A stretch of DNA of 9,310 nucleotides from an uncultured Saprospiraceae bacterium (GTDB lineage Bacteria > Bacteroidota > Bacteroidia > Chitinophagales > Saprospiraceae), in the NCBI GenBank assembly GCA_937921525.1, contig CAKZUM010000092.1:1-9310 (forward strand), given 5' to 3'. The notes under the pieces were generated by a model. That model searched no databases and was not told where the DNA came from. It was given only the letters and a program-made list of their open reading frames with translations. This document shows, one piece after another, positions 6,827-9,310 of this stretch. Numbering within the stretch: the stretch's first letter is position 1; each line of letters opens with the position of its first letter. The position numbers and the translations under genes are program-made.

Positions 6827-8812
6827 ATGAAAATATCTGTGATTAGCCCTAAAGCTATAACTGAAAAAATTCCTCATTATTTAGACAGTTATGATTATTT
6901 TAATTATCAGTATGATAGAGACGCTATTTCTAGAAATTTTTCTTCGAATGATGAAGGATGGATGGAATTTTTATCTAAACTATCACAGAATTCGGATAAT
7001 CAATCAATTATTATTTCTTCAACTTGTGAAATAGTAGACGCATTAAAAATTATCGCTCATATAAGACTCACTCCAAGTTTAATATATTCTAAGGCTAAAA
7101 TCTTATGGATAAATGAAAAGGATTTTGTTGAAATTTCACAAGAATTCAACAAAATTAAATTTATTCCATCAGTTCGTACTTATTTTTTATGTAAGGGAGA
7201 TTTCGTTAATGATAAACAGATTAAGTCAGAGATAGATATAATTTTGTTGGAAATTCCTCCACTATCTAATAATTATTCAAACGAACTGATTGTCTTGCCC
7301 CCTAGTACAAGCCATGCGATCACAAATGAATGGGGAGCCTATCTACTATCCCAATTAACAGGTGGTCAGAATCTAACCTCTAATATACATGCTTTAACAC
7401 ATAAAGAAAATGATCTGTTTTTCAAGTATTTAAAATGTAAAAATAAAGCACTCTTTTCTTCTGAAAGTTTTGAATTAACTGAGTATGTCCCAGATAATAT
7501 AGCCTTTAATTGCATGTTAATAGATGACCAACACAAGAAAGGATGGGGAGATGTACTTGAAAAAATTATTAAAAGAATAAGCAGTCAAGCATCTCTAAAT
7601 ATTTTTGATGATTACTTATTATTTGAGAAAACAAATGAGGAAATCAATAATGATATCTTCAAAGACATTGATGAATATACACCACATGTTATCTTTCTTG
7701 ATTTACGATTACGAGAGGAGGAGGAAGCTAGTAATTACGCACATACTCCTATTATTAATTTTAGTGGCGGCACCTTATTAAAAACTATAAAAGAAAAATA
7801 TCCTCACATCTCTGTTATTATTTTTACAGCTTCCAATAAAGCTTGGAATATGGAACAACTTATTCAGGCAGGTGCTGATGGGTATTTTATAAAACCTTCT
7901 CCTGAGATTGATTCTAATGTACATATTCTGAGAGAAGAATATCATGCGTTTTTGGAATTGATTAGAAGCTGTAGGATAAAGTCTAATATTTTAACTGCAT
8001 TCTGGGGTCATATCTCAACTATCAAAGAGGGTAGTACTCTAATTAAAGAAAAAAATCTTGATGGAGATAAAACAGTTGTTGAGAAGCGTATAATTGAGCG
8101 TTTAGGAATGTTTTTTGGGTTACTTAAGAGAGATTATGAAGATTCTAGATATAATAAAGAGAGGTTTTATTATTCTGATTTGGAGCTAGCTTTTATGACA
8201 CTTTGGAGCTGTTTAAATGATATTCAGTTTATTTATTACGAAAAGATAAAGTGGATGACTACACCAGAGGATTCTAATCAACGACCAAAAGAAAAAAATG
8301 ATATCAGGATAGTAGAAGATTTAATTGAAAGAATCAATATCATTTCTGGTGACGAATATGAGTATTTTTTACAAAAGCGCAAAACTGGTACTAATCAAAT
8401 TAGAACCTTGTTATTAGCAGATTATAACAATCCTTCAAATGTTTTTTATTTAAGTAATGCTCATGATGAGTCTCACAATAGGAAAACCTTTAAGAAGGAT
8501 TATACTAACAACATCGGAGAACAAATTGCATTTTTATTAATTGCTTTTTCGCGTGGAGATTTTGAAAATTTAACTCATCGCCAATTTAATGTTACCAAAT
8601 TAGTTAATGATTTGGCTAAAATAAAGACAAAACGTAATGAACTTTATTTAACTCATGGAAATGAGGAACAAACAAGTAAGTTCTATATAAAATCAGAACG
8701 AGAAAAAAGAGAAGCTAATGTTATTACTTTCTTCGATTGTGCTGAACTTTACGAAATTATTCATTTTCTCTTAACTGGTAAGTATGTGAATATTGATAAA
8801 GCTTATTTCTAA
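6827..8812 (+). CDS. Response regulator with HEPN-like C-terminal domain (candidate RNase effector)
   Basis: This 661-residue protein has three parts. Residues 1-225 are unrecognised alpha/beta sequence; IIISSTCEIVDALKIIAHIRL (61-81) hints at a second, degenerate receiver. Residues about 227-380 are a canonical receiver: acidic pair D233-D234 in LIDDQ, phosphoacceptor D292 in IFLDLRL, T334 in IFTAS and K356 in FIKP, with an enlarged loop around 260-282. Residues about 385-661 are mostly helical with no DNA-binding signature. They carry KRNELYLTHG, where R603-N604 and H610 match the Rx4-6H motif of HEPN RNases, followed by the helix FFDCAELYEIIHFLL typical after that motif. The start ATG lies 4 nt after the upstream stop (GTGAGCATATG), indicating tight coupling. 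The receiver is read directly. The HEPN assignment rests on one motif and helical context, so an RNase activity switched by phosphorylation is inference. The gene is clearly more AT-rich than the oxidoreductase, suggesting transfer. Confidence 0.75.
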   Translation: MKISVISPKAITEKIPHYLDSYDYFNYQYDRDAISRNFSSNDEGWMEFLSKLSQNSDNQSIIISSTCEIVDALKIIAHIRLTPSLIYSKAKILWINEKDFVEISQEFNKIKFIPSVRTYFLCKGDFVNDKQIKSEIDIILLEIPPLSNNYSNELIVLPPSTSHAITNEWGAYLLSQLTGGQNLTSNIHALTHKENDLFFKYLKCKNKALFSSESFELTEYVPDNIAFNCMLIDDQHKKGWGDVLEKIIKRISSQASLNIFDDYLLFEKTNEEINNDIFKDIDEYTPHVIFLDLRLREEEEASNYAHTPIINFSGGTLLKTIKEKYPHISVIIFTASNKAWNMEQLIQAGADGYFIKPSPEIDSNVHILREEYHAFLELIRSCRIKSNILTAFWGHISTIKEGSTLIKEKNLDGDKTVVEKRIIERLGMFFGLLKRDYEDSRYNKERFYYSDLELAFMTLWSCLNDIQFIYYEKIKWMTTPEDSNQRPKEKNDIRIVEDLIERINIISGDEYEYFLQKRKTGTNQIRTLLLADYNNPSNVFYLSNAHDESHNRKTFKKDYTNNIGEQIAFLLIAFSRGDFENLTHRQFNVTKLVNDLAKIKTKRNELYLTHGNEEQTSKFYIKSEREKREANVITFFDCAELYEIIHFLLTGKYVNIDKAYF

Positions 8813-8861
8813 TTTATCACAATGAAACTATGATTTTATAATTCAGCTAGATTATGTTAAA

Positions 8862-8920
8862 CTCACTACCTACAAAAATCCGGATCATTCATGTGATTAC
8901 GAAGCAGATTAGTGATGAAT
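8862..8920 (+). repeat. Diverged ~60-bp direct repeat, copy 1
   Basis: It begins CTCACTACCTACAAAAATCC and contains GATTACGAAGCAG and then GTGATGAAT. Copy 2 at 8988-9047 aligns along its whole length with about one indel. The two starts are 126 nt apart. The function is unknown; it may be a remnant intergenic repeat. Confidence 0.45.
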
Positions 8921-8944
8921 CATACAAGACGAGAATTCATAAAA

Positions 8945-8975
8945 TTGATCGGATCACCTATAGCAGTCCGATCAA
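8945..8975. repeat. Inverted repeat (9-bp hairpin)
   Basis: TTGATCGGA at 8945-8953 is the perfect inverse of TCCGATCAA at 8967-8975, with a 13-nt loop. It sits between the two direct-repeat copies. No T run follows on either strand, so a simple terminator is unlikely; a protein-binding site or part of a mobile repeat unit is possible. Confidence 0.4.
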
Positions 8976-8987
8976 ATGTCAACATCC

Positions 8988-9047
8988 CTCACGACCTACA
9001 AAGATCCAAAAAAATCCGTGTAGCTACGAAGTAGCTCCGTGTTGAAT
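8988..9047 (+). repeat. Diverged ~60-bp direct repeat, copy 2
   Basis: It begins CTCACGACCTACAAAGATCC and includes GCTACGAAGTAG and then GTGTTGAAT, parallel to copy 1 at 8862-8920. Unlike copy 1 it contains a compact AGCTAC-GAA-GTAGCT hairpin flanked on both sides by CCGTGT. Confidence 0.45.
9008..9036 (-). terminator. Possible terminator of the P-type ATPase gene
   Basis: Read on the minus strand, a 6-bp stem AGCTAC-TTC-GTAGCT (9036-9022) is followed after seven bases by a run of seven T (9014-9008). It lies about 30 nt past the ATPase stop, a sensible place. However, the stem is short and the gap before the T run is larger than ideal, so the call is weak. Confidence 0.3.
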
Positions 9048-9063
9048 TATGCCAATTTAGCTA

Positions 9064-9310
9064 TCAAAAGATCTTTCTCTTTTTCAAGCGCAAAGAATTA
9101 CCAATCACGACCACATCGGAAAACGCCATAAACAATGCTGCCCACATAGGACTCAACAAACCAACTGCCGCCATGGGAATGGCCACAATATTATAAGCAA
9201 AGGCCCAAAAAAGATTCTGTTTAATAGTCGTCAAAGTAGCTTGACTAATACCGACTGCTTTTGTCAGACTACTTAAACGATTATTTAGTAAGATTATTTG
9301 AGCAGATTGG
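9064..9310 (-). CDS. Heavy-metal (P1B-type) P-type ATPase, C-terminal end (partial)
   Basis: The last 81 residues and the TGA stop (9066-9064) of a minus-strand gene are present; the 5' part is outside the window. The sequence matches the end of CopA/ZntA-type transporters: ILLNNRLSSL and ISQATLTTIKQNLFWAFAYN, the helix with IPMAAVGLLSP, then MWAALFMAFSDVVVIGNSLRLKK. The YN pair and the MxxS stretch fall in the last two transmembrane helices, where they help bind metal. Most copper pumps have MxxSS; here it is MAFSD, so the metal is left open, although a copper or silver exporter is the likeliest reading. It acts in the inner membrane. It runs convergent to the receiver/HEPN-like gene, with about 250 nt between them. 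Confidence 0.88.
   Translation of the reverse strand, partial: QSAQIILLNNRLSSLTKAVGISQATLTTIKQNLFWAFAYNIVAIPMAAVGLLSPMWAALFMAFSDVVVIGNSLRLKKRKIF

Noticed and set aside
8854..9045. 63-codon open frame on the + strand in the spacer after the receiver/HEPN-like gene
   Set aside because: It coincides with the diverged direct repeats and hairpins, has no recognisable motif or start signal, and its composition is unlike the neighbouring genes.
8862..9047. Possible CRISPR array from the repeated blocks
   Set aside because: There are only two diverged ~60-bp units, no regular short repeats or spacers, and no cas genes.

Overview
The window looks like an accessory segment of a Bacteroidota chromosome, assigned tentatively. 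The grounds are AT-rich coding sequence with no clear Shine-Dalgarno sites, matches to the Bacteroidota promoter pattern (TTG, about 19-20 nt, TAnnTTTG), and an IS66 element of the three-gene type common in that phylum.

Layout. 1-126: the last codons of an unidentified + strand gene. 238-2748: a complete 836-residue oxidoreductase fusion, with an N-terminal FAD/NAD(P)-binding flavoprotein part and a C-terminal DUF2855 domain. 2749-5348: a complete, 2600-bp IS66-family insertion sequence. It has 20-bp imperfect terminal inverted repeats (17/20), tnpA-tnpB-tnpC on the minus strand, a promoter-like signal over tnpA, and an unusually long non-coding left arm that ends in a strong + strand terminator. 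5350-8812: a visibly AT-richer two-gene unit on the + strand. The first gene encodes a GHKL-ATPase-like protein followed by a degenerate receiver, and it has lost its 5' end at the IS. The second encodes a 661-residue protein with an unrecognised N-terminus, a canonical phosphoacceptor receiver domain, and a helical C-terminus carrying an RNx5H motif of the HEPN RNase type. 8813-9063: a non-coding spacer with a diverged ~60-bp direct repeat and hairpins. 9064-9310: the 3' end of a minus-strand heavy-metal P-type ATPase.

How the parts relate. The IS abuts the stop codon of the oxidoreductase on one side and lies inside an open reading frame on the other. The 8-bp target duplication expected for IS66 is absent. 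This suggests that the IS now marks a deletion or recombination junction joining two unrelated loci. The most interesting content is the 4-nt-spaced ATPase/pseudo-receiver plus receiver/HEPN-like pair. It resembles a two-component system whose output is a possible RNase instead of a DNA-binding domain, so it is a candidate stress or defence module, here with a damaged sensor-side gene. That functional reading is inference. The receiver residues and the truncation are read directly from the sequence.
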